Source of the DNA: an uncultured delta proteobacterium
Lineage (GTDB): Bacteria; Myxococcota_A; Polyangia; Polyangiales; Polyangiaceae
DNA: 42,233 nucleotides
Assembly: GCA_903894755.1 (NCBI GenBank)
Contig: CAITRH010000488.1
Coordinates: 1-42,233 of the forward strand
Direction of reading: 5' to 3'
This document shows, piece by piece, positions 1 through 7,605 of the stretch. Position 1 is the first letter of the stretch; each line of letters starts with the position of its first letter. Made by a program: the position numbers and the translations under genes. A model generated the notes under the pieces. It had not been told where the DNA came from, searched no databases, and saw only the letters and a list, made by a program, of their open reading frames with translations.

Positions 1-47
1 ATGGGCAAGGAGGATGTCGAGGGAGAGGGGGTTGGGGGTGAGGTCCG
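1..47. repeat. Partial palindromic (REP-like) element, right half
   Basis: The 14-mer GGGGGTGAGGTCCG at 34-47 is identical to the right arm of the nested palindromic element at 35187-35290, and is preceded by a G/A-rich stretch (gagggagaggggg, 20-32) resembling its inner arm. The left half would lie before the window. Positions 48-126 hold nothing I recognise. Confidence 0.6.
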
Positions 48-126
48 CGCGAAATTGGGGCGCGGAAGGGGTAGATCGGACCTGCGGTTTTCAAGATGGG
101 GTTGGTTTAGCTAAAGCTTAGTCTTG

Positions 127-378
127 GTAGCTCACCCCCGAGGCCTCGTAGCTCACCGCCGCAGCCTCGTAGCTCACCCCCGAGGCCTCGTAGCTCACCG
201 CCGAAGCCTCGTAGCTCACCCCCGAGGCCTCGTAGCTCACCGCCGAAGCCTCGTAGCTCACCCCCGAGGCCTCATAGCCCTCTTTCAGGGCTCCCTTAGC
301 CCTCCCCGAGGCCTCGTAGCTCACCGCCGAGGGCTCACAGCTCTCCGGGGATGTCTTGAAGCTCTCCAGGGGGGGCTT
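127..378. repeat. 21-bp tandem array A, about 12 units
   Basis: Units start at 127, 148, 169, 190, 211, 232, 253, 274 and then, in the same phase but decayed, 316, 337 and 358. Each unit begins gtagctcacc (or a close variant) and ends gcctc. Two unit types alternate strictly in the clean part (ccccgaggcctc versus cgccgaagcctc), so the higher-order repeat is 42 bp. The array runs up to the stop codon of tssG (392). Units read as heptapeptides (SYEASGV/SYEASAV on the minus strand), but I see no evidence that they are translated. There are no spacers, so this is not a CRISPR. Confidence 0.95.
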
Positions 379-391
379 TGGAAGGAACGGT

Positions 392-1462
392 TCAAGTCTC
401 ATCCATCTCGTCGCCCGGTCCAATCAGCCGCGCCCTCGAAGTTCCGGCATCCCCACTGAGCACCACACGCGCTCGCATCCCCTGCACCACCGCGGTCCGA
501 AGCTGCGTCGTCACACCAAGCACCGCCCCCCGCTCCTTGCCAAGCTGAAAACGTGGCACTGCATCGTCTGCAAGAATCAACTCGAGCTCCGCCTCCAAGG
601 TCCCTCGGGTAAACCGATCCACCACGGTCCGAAGACGTGCGTGCGCCTGCCCCCCTGGCATCAACGCTTCATACAACCCATAACTCACCGGTCCCATCAC
701 CACCCGGAAACGCCCCGAACGATCCACTACTGCCTGTCCTGCTGTAAAATCCAATCCCAAGGTGCTGTTCTTCACCCCAAGTGCAATCCGCTGATCGGCA
801 TCGAGACGCACCCGACGCCTCACAAAGCTCTCGATGTGGATCGGGATCTCGGGAAACAGCCTCTCCAGTACAAGTCCAAGGGAACGAGCTGGACGAGTCC
901 TTTGCGCCAGTACCGGCGCCAACGCCAACAGCTCGAAAGGACATAGCCCTTGCGTCGGTAGTGGCGCCGCGGGGTCCACCCCAAGGAACGCCAACGACCT
1001 CCGTGTTCCTAAATCCGTGCCATCCACACGAAACCCAGCAAAGAACCGGTACTTCTTCCAGGTTCGGAAAAACAGCGAGATGAGCCGATGGTGGAATATG
1101 TCGTAAAACGCCCTGAGCGCCGGCTGCTCCTCGGCGATCGCCCGCAAAAGATCCTCAGCAAACACGGTGGCAAGAGGCGACACACTCCCCGAAAGCCCAA
1201 GAAACGTCGTCACCATGTGCGCCCGCCCCGATGGATCGAAGCGAATGCTCGAGACATCGCTCGCACTGAACACGAGCGCGGGGTCGTGCTCGAAACGCAC
1301 GGCTTCCTGTCCCACGGGCCCGAGCTCCCCTACCGGCACCGCGTCTGACACCAAACGTTGCAAAAGCTGTACAGCCTGGAAAAACCCAAACGTCTCCCCC
1401 TCGTTGGCAAGACGCCGCCGTAGCGACTCCTCGAAGGCCCTATCCAACAGAAGCTCGCTCAT
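392..1462 (-). CDS. tssG: Type VI secretion baseplate protein TssG
   Basis: A 356-residue protein of the TssG/ImpH/VasB family. TssG joins TssF, TssE and TssK in the baseplate wedge on which the T6SS tail tube and sheath are built, on the cytoplasmic face of the membrane complex. Family features seen: the N-terminal stretch with GFFQAVQLLQRL, the VRFEHDPALVF-like strand, and the conserved FLGLSGSVSPLA segment near residue 90. Length is normal for the family. It is the last gene of tssE-tssF-tssG, 27 bp after tssF. Its stop codon abuts the decayed end of 21-bp array A. Other T6SS genes (tssABC, tssJKLM, clpV, hcp, vgrG) are not in the window. Confidence 0.93.
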   Translation of the reverse strand: MSELLLDRAFEESLRRRLANEGETFGFFQAVQLLQRLVSDAVPVGELGPVGQEAVRFEHDPALVFSASDVSSIRFDPSGRAHMVTTFLGLSGSVSPLATVFAEDLLRAIAEEQPALRAFYDIFHHRLISLFFRTWKKYRFFAGFRVDGTDLGTRRSLAFLGVDPAAPLPTQGLCPFELLALAPVLAQRTRPARSLGLVLERLFPEIPIHIESFVRRRVRLDADQRIALGVKNSTLGLDFTAGQAVVDRSGRFRVVMGPVSYGLYEALMPGGQAHARLRTVVDRFTRGTLEAELELILADDAVPRFQLGKERGAVLGVTTQLRTAVVQGMRARVVLSGDAGTSRARLIGPGDEMDET

Positions 1463-1489
1463 GGCTCCTCACGTCTTCTTGAACAACAC

Positions 1490-3235
1490 TCAAAGAAGCG
1501 TCACATCCCCGCTTCGCGCAGGCCACACATATTCAACCCGCGTCTTCTTCCCCACGATCGTCGTGCGTGCAAACGAGTTGATCGAAACATAGCTTGCAAA
1601 AAGACGATCCAACACCCCCGCGAACAAGTACATGTCTCCCTCCCCGGAAAACCCATCCTCGTCAAGCTCCACTTGGATCGCTACCCCTCGCACAATGGCC
1701 CCTCGAAAAAGACGCTCCGACGGTGTCACGCGAATGTCGCGCACGGCCTGGGTCCTCAGCTCGTTCGCCCGCGCTGCCTGCCGATCTACCCTTGCATGCA
1801 TGTTGTACACGTCCAGCGCCATCCGCAAGATCTCCGGCTCGGTCAACGACCGCAGCCCCATCGCCAAATGGGCCACAACCCGCCACGGAAGATCCTGTCC
1901 AATGGGTGGTGCAACCTCCGGAGTCACCGGTGAGATGTTCTGAAACGTCACAAACGCCGGCGAGCTCTGCGTCGGTACCGATACTTCGCCTGGACGAAGT
2001 GCCCCCGCAAGCGTTCGGTTCGTAGCCAAAAGATCGATCGAGGCCACGTCCGCCTCCGCCATCACTCCGCTGTCTTCCGGAGTTCCAAATGCAATGTGTA
2101 CGTCCGCCCCCTCCCCGGTCACACTAGGCACCAGATGCGTCGTGTAAAACGAATGAACTGCGTCCCCCGCATGAGAAAACTCGTAAAAGGACGGGATCAC
2201 AGTCCGCTTGTTCGTCGCCCTTGCGATGGTCTCCACCCGCGTCACCGCATACACCTGCGCCTGCGCCGACGTCAGCCCCGCTGGACGTACCACGTAACGC
2301 TCACGGGTCGGCGACAGCCGAATCGGCTCGGACGACGTCTCAAACACGTTGACAACCGGTACACAGTGCAGACGTACACTTTGTTTGCTCACCCGCACGA
2401 CATCGCGCATCGGAGCCCGAAAGCGAACCTGCAGACTGAACCTCGAAAGCTCCTTGCCAAGCTCCTGCAACCGCTCGAGACCACGGACATCGACAAAGGC
2501 AAACTTCTGGGGAAGTACATAGTACTCCTCGAGCAGACGGAGCCCTGGAAGGGCGCTCTTGCCAAAGGGGAGCAACGCCTCGCTTTCTTCAAAGCCTACC
2601 CACTGAAGCGCCTTGGTCCCAAGTCGTACCTCCTTACCCGACGGTCCTACCAGCAGGACCTCTTCAGCCAAATGAAACATCCCCAACACCAGCCCCAACG
2701 CCTCGCGAAGCTCGCCCGCCATGTGCAGCCGCAGGCGTTCGGCTCCGATCTGTCCTAGCGTGATCCCAGCAGTCCCCTTGATCTCCACCCGCAAAAGCTG
2801 CTTGCCGCCCGCCACAGCCTCGAGACGCACGTCCTCCACTGCCCATGGGAGCAGCTCGCATGCAACGACGGAGCGAAAACGACACGAGACCCCGTCCACC
2901 GGTACGCTGGCAAACTCGGTTCCTGCGGCCACCACCCGTTTCTCTTTGAGCGCGGCCGCGATGGGACTGATCTCCACAATCGTGGCGCTTGGAAGGGGAC
3001 GTAGAAGATGCGGGAACAGAAGATGCGCAAGGGAGTGGATCACCTCGGGGATTTCATCGTCGAGCTTCTGTCGGATCCTTCCCGTTAGAAACGCGACCCC
3101 TTCGAGCAGCCGTTCGACGTCGGGGTCGGCCCCGCGGTCGGAAAGCATGGGGGCAAGCATTGGATAAGCCTGCGAGAACTCACGTCCAAGCTCCCGAAGG
3201 TAGGCGAGCTCATCTTGGTAGTATTTGTTGAACAC
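1490..3235 (-). CDS. tssF: Type VI secretion baseplate protein TssF
   Basis: A 581-residue protein of the TssF/ImpG/VasA family. It dimerises and with TssG forms the core of each baseplate wedge. The N-terminus is typical: YYQDELAYLRELGREF, then DPDVERLLEGVAFLTGRI and the SLAHLLFPHLLRPLPS motif near residue 70. The C-terminal part contains the SFTRTT-like segment (NSFARTTI) expected near the end. Start is GTG at 3235, four bases after the tssE stop, with only a weak ribosome site, so translation is probably coupled to tssE. Length matches the family (about 580-620). Confidence 0.95.
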   Translation of the reverse strand: MFNKYYQDELAYLRELGREFSQAYPMLAPMLSDRGADPDVERLLEGVAFLTGRIRQKLDDEIPEVIHSLAHLLFPHLLRPLPSATIVEISPIAAALKEKRVVAAGTEFASVPVDGVSCRFRSVVACELLPWAVEDVRLEAVAGGKQLLRVEIKGTAGITLGQIGAERLRLHMAGELREALGLVLGMFHLAEEVLLVGPSGKEVRLGTKALQWVGFEESEALLPFGKSALPGLRLLEEYYVLPQKFAFVDVRGLERLQELGKELSRFSLQVRFRAPMRDVVRVSKQSVRLHCVPVVNVFETSSEPIRLSPTRERYVVRPAGLTSAQAQVYAVTRVETIARATNKRTVIPSFYEFSHAGDAVHSFYTTHLVPSVTGEGADVHIAFGTPEDSGVMAEADVASIDLLATNRTLAGALRPGEVSVPTQSSPAFVTFQNISPVTPEVAPPIGQDLPWRVVAHLAMGLRSLTEPEILRMALDVYNMHARVDRQAARANELRTQAVRDIRVTPSERLFRGAIVRGVAIQVELDEDGFSGEGDMYLFAGVLDRLFASYVSINSFARTTIVGKKTRVEYVWPARSGDVTLL

Positions 3236-3239
3236 GTGG

Positions 3240-3647
3240 TCACTTCACCGTTAGTTTTCGCGAGGCGTCGAGCCTTGTCTCGAATTTCACTGAAGACTTG
3301 ATCCCGTCGCAAGCCATTTGGGCTCGTATCTCGTAGCGCAGCGTGAGATCCAGCCCCTCGTTGGGGATATGTATGACCTGGACTTGGCTTAGACGAGGCT
3401 CGTACTGCTGGATCGTAGTCCGCAGCGAGCGGGCCATCATCACGATGGCGTCGGGGAACGCGTGCACCATCTCGCTTACATCGGCGATGCCATAATCAGG
3501 CTGCGTAAGCATCGTACCGAGGCGGGTGTGAATCATTTTGGAGAGGTTTGCGAGGATACTGGCCCGCAGCTCGTCCTCGGAAACGGAACGCCGAGCGACC
3601 GCAAGCTCGGGAAATCGAATGCGCGTAAGCAAGGAAGCACCGGCCAT
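3240..3647 (-). CDS. tssE: Type VI secretion baseplate protein TssE (gp25-like)
   Basis: A 135-residue protein of the gp25/TssE family, the sheath initiator that nucleates TssBC sheath assembly on the baseplate. Seen: ILANLSKMIHTRLGTMLTQP followed by DYG, then the central helices and the strand LDLTLRYEIRAQ characteristic of gp25-like folds. The reading frame stays open far upstream, but the ATG at 3647 gives the normal family length and an N-terminus (MAGASLLTRIRF) typical of TssE. First gene of the tssEFG operon. It diverges from the PglZ-like gene at 3724, leaving 76 bp between starts for both promoters. Confidence 0.9.
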   Translation of the reverse strand: MAGASLLTRIRFPELAVARRSVSEDELRASILANLSKMIHTRLGTMLTQPDYGIADVSEMVHAFPDAIVMMARSLRTTIQQYEPRLSQVQVIHIPNEGLDLTLRYEIRAQMACDGIKSSVKFETRLDASRKLTVK

Positions 3648-3723
3648 GCGCCAAACGCTACCACCCACTTGACGCTCGCAGCAAATTGGCTCTCTCGCGA
3701 CGTTGGGTGCATCCATTGCGCGC

Positions 3724-5067
3724 ATGGAGATGTCAACCGCTTCGAAGCTTCGAGAGGACACCGGGGTGGTGACGTTCGTGACAGCAGAGGAGCGCGCGAC
3801 CGAAATGCAGCGCCTTGAGATGCGGGGGGCGCTCGTCGTTCCGGTCGAAACGGGAGGGTCGCTGTGGGAGGCCGTTGTGGAATCGGTCGAGAGGGTCCTG
3901 TCGGATCTTGGAGCCTCGGTTGCCAGTGAGGCCACCAGTCCTGAGGGGGTTCTTGCCGACCTCATTTTTCGTGCGCAGCAGACCGGCGGGGCACTTCTTG
4001 TGCTGGCTCTTGGACCGCTTCGCGGCTCGCCAGGCGTGCTCGACGTCGACAACAGTGCAACGCTTCGGTTCTTGCTCGCCGCCACGAGGGAACGTCCGCT
4101 TGGATTGCTCCTGGATGCAAGCGATCGGGCGACCCTTGTTTACGGACCGCCAGTGCCGCTTGGACGGCTGTTGCAGAACGAGGAGCGTCCGCAGGTTGCG
4201 GCTCCAGCCCCTTCAGGCGAGCAACTCGATGGAAGTTGGCGGTCCTGGGTGCATGCGTTGGCGGCCGCACGCGGACCACAAACGCTTGCAGTATTGGAAC
4301 GCCTTTTTATGTCCGCCTACATGCCTCTAGGCAACGCGATTGCGGCGGGGCTGGACGACAGTCGGGCGTTGCAGGTCCACGACGAGTTCCGTAGGGCTTT
4401 TGCCAAGAGCTACTCGGATGCAAGTGCGACCTTTGCGGTGACGGGGAAGAGGCCGCGCATGGTGATGGATGCGTTCGAGGTGGCGGGACGCATTGCGCGG
4501 CTTCATGGAGCCCGTAACGTGCAGCTGCTGCTGGTGGACTCGCTGCGGTGGGACCTTGGACAGATGGTCAAGGCAAGACTTGGAGGATTGCTAGGAGCGA
4601 GGGCGTCCTTGGCAGATGAAGTACTGTTGTGGAGTGCGCTTCCGACCACCACGGCACGTCAGATGGACACGTTGGCAAGGGGGCCTGAGGTACTACGTTG
4701 TGCGGGGGAACGGGAGCAAGAGACAGAGTCGTTGCGGGGACGGACAGCGGAGTTCGTGCGGCGGATCCGTGTGGGGTCGCGAGACGTACACAAGCTCGAC
4801 TTGGTAGAAGCGCGTCTTCGGGAGCCTGGGGGCGATCCACGGCTGGTGTTGGGTCCTGTTGCAGACACGGTGGCACAGGTGATCGTGCGGCATTCGGAGG
4901 GACTTGCGCCAAGGACCCTGCTTTTCGTGTTTGGCGATCACGGGTTTGCGTTTGAAAAAGCGCCACGCTCGGCAGAGGGACCCGCAGTTATTGTGCGTCA
5001 GGGGGGGGCATGGCCCGAGGAGGTTCTGGTGCCAGGGTTTGCGCTGCTGATTGGAGCCGTGCATTGA
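3724..5067 (+). CDS. PglZ-like alkaline phosphatase superfamily protein
   Basis: A 447-residue protein whose C-terminal half has the signature of PglZ-type members of the alkaline phosphatase superfamily: VQLLLVDSLRWDLG (Asp272), a candidate nucleophile segment SALPTTTARQM (Thr308-310) and FVFGDHGF (Asp405, His406). The N-terminal 170 residues resemble nothing I can name, with a VLALGPLR strand around residue 93. PglZ proteins are best known from BREX and Pgl phage-defence loci, and related PglZ-like proteins occur in response-regulator settings. No BREX genes are nearby. The gene is divergent from tssEFG, so a T6SS-associated or regulatory role is possible but unproven. Start at ATG 3724; ATG 3730 and a GTG at 3703 are alternatives. 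Confidence 0.65.
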   Translation: MEMSTASKLREDTGVVTFVTAEERATEMQRLEMRGALVVPVETGGSLWEAVVESVERVLSDLGASVASEATSPEGVLADLIFRAQQTGGALLVLALGPLRGSPGVLDVDNSATLRFLLAATRERPLGLLLDASDRATLVYGPPVPLGRLLQNEERPQVAAPAPSGEQLDGSWRSWVHALAAARGPQTLAVLERLFMSAYMPLGNAIAAGLDDSRALQVHDEFRRAFAKSYSDASATFAVTGKRPRMVMDAFEVAGRIARLHGARNVQLLLVDSLRWDLGQMVKARLGGLLGARASLADEVLLWSALPTTTARQMDTLARGPEVLRCAGEREQETESLRGRTAEFVRRIRVGSRDVHKLDLVEARLREPGGDPRLVLGPVADTVAQVIVRHSEGLAPRTLLFVFGDHGFAFEKAPRSAEGPAVIVRQGGAWPEEVLVPGFALLIGAVH

Positions 5068-5069
5068 GT

Positions 5070-5171
5070 GAGAAGGTCTCCGAGAAGCCTTCTCCGAGCG
5101 CTGAAGGGGGAGCGAGCAACGAGAGCGTAGGAGCGGAGGGGCAAAGCCCCTATTTGCCCCCCCGCAGGGGG
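5070..5171 (+). promoter_or_regulatory. Overlapping hairpins before lipoprotein gene
   Basis: Several inverted repeats fill this 112-bp gap. GAGAAGG (5070-5076) pairs with CCTTCTC (5088-5094). GGGGC (5138-5142) can pair with GCCCC (5146-5150) across AAA, or GGGGCAAA (5138-5145) can pair with TTTGCCCC (5153-5160). CCCCC (5159-5163) pairs with GGGGG (5167-5171), which is also the likely ribosome site of the GTG start at 5180. The alternatives are mutually exclusive, as in attenuators. No T-run follows, so a simple terminator is not supported. Confidence 0.35.
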
Positions 5172-5179
5172 ATGGTAGC

Positions 5180-6310
5180 GTGCGGGCGATGATTCGAACG
5201 TTTCCTTTGCTTTTGGCTCTGGCGGGGTGCTCGGGCACCGGGACGCCGAATGCTATCCCGGCGCTACCGCATTCTGTCTCGCGTGCCGAGGAGCTCCTCT
5301 TGTCCCGCGAGCCGGTGCCGCGGCTTCCCGAGCCCGACCGAGCCGTCGTGCTCGTCGTGATCGACGGCCTGCGGGCCCATGAGGCCTTCGTGGGAATCGA
5401 TGGGGACCTGGCAGACGCTCGAAAGGTACGAAGGTCCGACTATCCCTCGCTCACGCCCAACCTGCACAGGCTCCTGCAAGAAGGAATGGCCCTTGGGGTT
5501 CCAGGACATGGCGAGCCTTTGGTCGCCTCCGGGCCAGACTTCGTCTCCATGCCAGGATACATGGAGCTCCTGGGAGGACTGGCCCCGACAGGCTGTACTG
5601 GCAACGAATGTCCGTCGCTTTCCCATCCAACCGTGCTCGATGTCGCCCGTCAGGCACTGCCATCGGCGGGGGACGTGGCCGTGTTTGCGTCCTGGCCTCC
5701 GCTTCAGCGTGCTGCTTCCCTCGACCCCTCGAAATTCATCGTTTCCGCAGGAAAGGGCCACGTCGCTCGATTCGCCGACCTTTGTTCCGATGCGCAGGTC
5801 CGCACCTTGTGGGAAATCGGAACGACCACCGAACCCTGGCCCAGTGACAACCCAGACTACCGTCCTGACGCCGCCACTGCGCCGCTTGCTCTCCGTTACT
5901 TCAAAAACCGTCGACCAAAGCTCTTCGTCCTGGTCTTGGGGGACGCCGACGAAATGGGCCATCGAAACGACTATCCTGCCTACCTTCGCGCCATTGCCCA
6001 CTCGGACGCGGTGCTGGGCGACCTGGTGCGCGTCATCGACGGCATGGGAGACCGAGGGGCCCACACCACGTTGCTCGTGACCTCGGATCACGGACGGGCC
6101 GACAGCTTTGCCGACCACGGTGGCGATTGGCCCGAGTCGCAGCGCACCTGGCTGGTCGCCCGTGGTGGAGAGGTGCGGATGCGCGGGATGGTAAGCGCGT
6201 CGCATCGCTTTCGCCTGGCGGATATCGCGGGGACGGTCCGTGCGCTGCTTCGTCTTCCTCCGGACTCCCGGGCCGGCTCGGGACAGGCCATCGACGAGGT
6301 GTTTCGATAA
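5180..6310 (+). CDS. Alkaline phosphatase-superfamily lipoprotein
   Basis: A 376-residue lipoprotein: short N-terminus, hydrophobic FPLLLALA and lipobox LAGC, so it should be anchored in the cell envelope. The catalytic fold is that of type I phosphodiesterase/sulfatase-like enzymes: VVLVVIDGLR (metal-binding Asp), a nucleophile candidate in DFVSMPGYMELLGG, GDADEMGHRNDY (metal-binding Asp and His), TSDHGR and DHGGDW. The family hydrolyses phosphate, phosphonate or sulfate esters; the substrate cannot be read from sequence. GTG at 5180 sits 8 bases after AGGGGG and is preferred; ATG at 5189 is the alternative. It is the second alkaline-phosphatase-fold gene in a row after 3724. Confidence 0.8.
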   Translation: MRAMIRTFPLLLALAGCSGTGTPNAIPALPHSVSRAEELLLSREPVPRLPEPDRAVVLVVIDGLRAHEAFVGIDGDLADARKVRRSDYPSLTPNLHRLLQEGMALGVPGHGEPLVASGPDFVSMPGYMELLGGLAPTGCTGNECPSLSHPTVLDVARQALPSAGDVAVFASWPPLQRAASLDPSKFIVSAGKGHVARFADLCSDAQVRTLWEIGTTTEPWPSDNPDYRPDAATAPLALRYFKNRRPKLFVLVLGDADEMGHRNDYPAYLRAIAHSDAVLGDLVRVIDGMGDRGAHTTLLVTSDHGRADSFADHGGDWPESQRTWLVARGGEVRMRGMVSASHRFRLADIAGTVRALLRLPPDSRAGSGQAIDEVFR

Positions 6311-6350
6311 AGAAAAGAGAAAAGGCCGCGCATGAAGCTCAGGACTGCGG

Positions 6351-6674
6351 TCAGTGGATGCACCCCTCGAGCTCCGCGGGGGAGCTCGCACGACGCACGC
6401 ATGCCATCATGGTGTCGGTGACACGTCGGCCCACGCAGTCTTTCATCTCCCCCTGCAGTTCGCGCCGAAGCTGCTCCTGACGCTTCACGATGGCCTCCGG
6501 GTCGCCGATGCGAAGCTCCTTCATCTGCAGCTCCACACTGCGGTCGATGAGAAGCGCGCAATCGGACTCGGTCGCGTGCCGTCCGCACCCCGAAAGCCAT
6601 GCCGCGACAGAGAGCAAAAGAAGGCAAGGCAGTTTAAGATAACGTCCTTCAAAAGGCAAAAACGTGTAGGTCAT
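6351..6674 (-). CDS. Small Cys-containing lipoprotein
   Basis: 107 residues. A hydrophobic segment LKLPCLLLLSVAAWL leads to a lipobox LSGC, so this is a predicted lipoprotein. The mature part has three further cysteines (SDCALL, KDCVGRR, MMACVRR), a fourth in the C-terminal EGCIH, and a long charged helix rich in E, K, R and Q. I do not recognise a named family, although small proteins with spaced cysteines like this are common in myxobacteria. Convergent with the phosphatase-like lipoprotein (40 bp between stops) and divergent from the TPR gene. Confidence 0.7.
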   Translation of the reverse strand: MTYTFLPFEGRYLKLPCLLLLSVAAWLSGCGRHATESDCALLIDRSVELQMKELRIGDPEAIVKRQEQLRRELQGEMKDCVGRRVTDTMMACVRRASSPAELEGCIH

Positions 6675-6785
6675 CGATACTGGTCCACTAAGAAGTGCGG
6701 CGGGACCACGCGCCCCGCGCCGAGAAGGAAACTTTCACCTACCACGTTTTGGCCCTTGCAAAGTCTGGGTGTTACGCTTTCCTTC

Positions 6786-7523
6786 GTGCCCGCAGTCCGG
6801 CGCTTACCGCTAAACCCTGAAGAAGCCTTGCGTCAAGCCATGGCCGCAAAGACGCCGCGGTCTCGCGCTCGGTTTGCCCAACGGGGTCTTGCCACCCACG
6901 GTCCCATCGACCGGACCGTCCACGCCATGCTCCTGCGGCAGCTTTACCTCGCCCACTTCGAAGAACGCCGCTTCAAACACGCCTACGCCATCGCCCTCCA
7001 AGCGCTCGAACTCGACGTGCTCCCCGACGTGCTCCACCAGGACGCCGCCCGGGCCGCCCTCGCCTCCGGTAACCTCGACCTCGCCGTCAGCCATCTCCGA
7101 CGCGCCACCCGAAGGAGCCCCGCCGCTCGCCGCGCGTTCCACCACTGGACCTTGGGAAGTATCCTGTTTTTGGCTGGGAAATATACCCAAGCTATCGCCT
7201 CGCTCGAACGTGCCACCCGATGGGGAACCCACGATAAACCTCTCTATCGTGCCCACCTCGCCCTCGCACGCCTGTTCGCGGGAAAACCCGTCGGCGACCT
7301 CACCGAAGCCATCGAGCTCCTCGACCGCGCCCCCTGCGGACAAGGCTACGGCCGCTTTGTCCTCGGCCACCTTGCCTACGCCGCGCAAGAATGGAATTCC
7401 GCCAGGCGCTATCTCGAAGCCTTTGTCCGCCGAACCGAGACCGCCCGCACTCCCATGGCCATCGCTCTCGAGGGCGAGCTGCGTATGGCCCGCGCCACTC
7501 TCGCACGTCTGACGCAAAATTGA
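6786..7523 (+). CDS. TPR-repeat protein
   Basis: About 245 residues of tetratricopeptide-like helical pairs: HAMLLRQLYLAHFEERRFKHAYAIA, the ALASGNLDLAVSHLRRAT segment, the LGSILFLAGKYTQAIASLERAT segment and a last one ending in RRYLEAFVRR. The repeats suggest a protein-protein interaction scaffold. No catalytic domain or signal peptide is evident. The start is uncertain: GTG at 6786 (N-terminus VPAVRRLPLNPEEALRQAM) gives plausible length, and ATG at 6840 is an alternative. The stop codon lies inside an 11-bp direct repeat. Confidence 0.7.
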   Translation: MPAVRRLPLNPEEALRQAMAAKTPRSRARFAQRGLATHGPIDRTVHAMLLRQLYLAHFEERRFKHAYAIALQALELDVLPDVLHQDAARAALASGNLDLAVSHLRRATRRSPAARRAFHHWTLGSILFLAGKYTQAIASLERATRWGTHDKPLYRAHLALARLFAGKPVGDLTEAIELLDRAPCGQGYGRFVLGHLAYAAQEWNSARRYLEAFVRRTETARTPMAIALEGELRMARATLARLTQN

Positions 7524-7548
7524 CGCGAAATTGACGCAAAATTGACCG
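7510..7548. repeat. 11-bp direct repeat tgacgcRaaat, 3.5 copies
   Basis: tgacgcaaaat (7510), tgacgcgaaat (7521), tgacgcaaaat (7532), then tgaccg (7543). The second unit differs from the first and third at one position, giving an A/B/A pattern. It contains the TPR gene stop and lies 58 bp before the OmpA-like start. It could be an operator (phased binding sites about one helical turn apart) or slippage. Confidence 0.7.
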
Positions 7549-7605
7549 TAAGCAATCTCCTAACTTGACATGTCGGGGACTACGCCCCTAGTCGTGCCTT
7601 TTACT

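Noticed and set aside
118-423. A 101-codon minus-strand frame of SYEASGV heptads as a real protein gene
   Set aside because: It is explained by a 21-bp array with no stop in that frame, overlaps tssG and has no recognised family or ribosome site.
3724-5067. BREX or Pgl defence locus
   Set aside because: Only a PglZ-like protein is present; no BrxC, BrxL, methyltransferase or other BREX genes are nearby.
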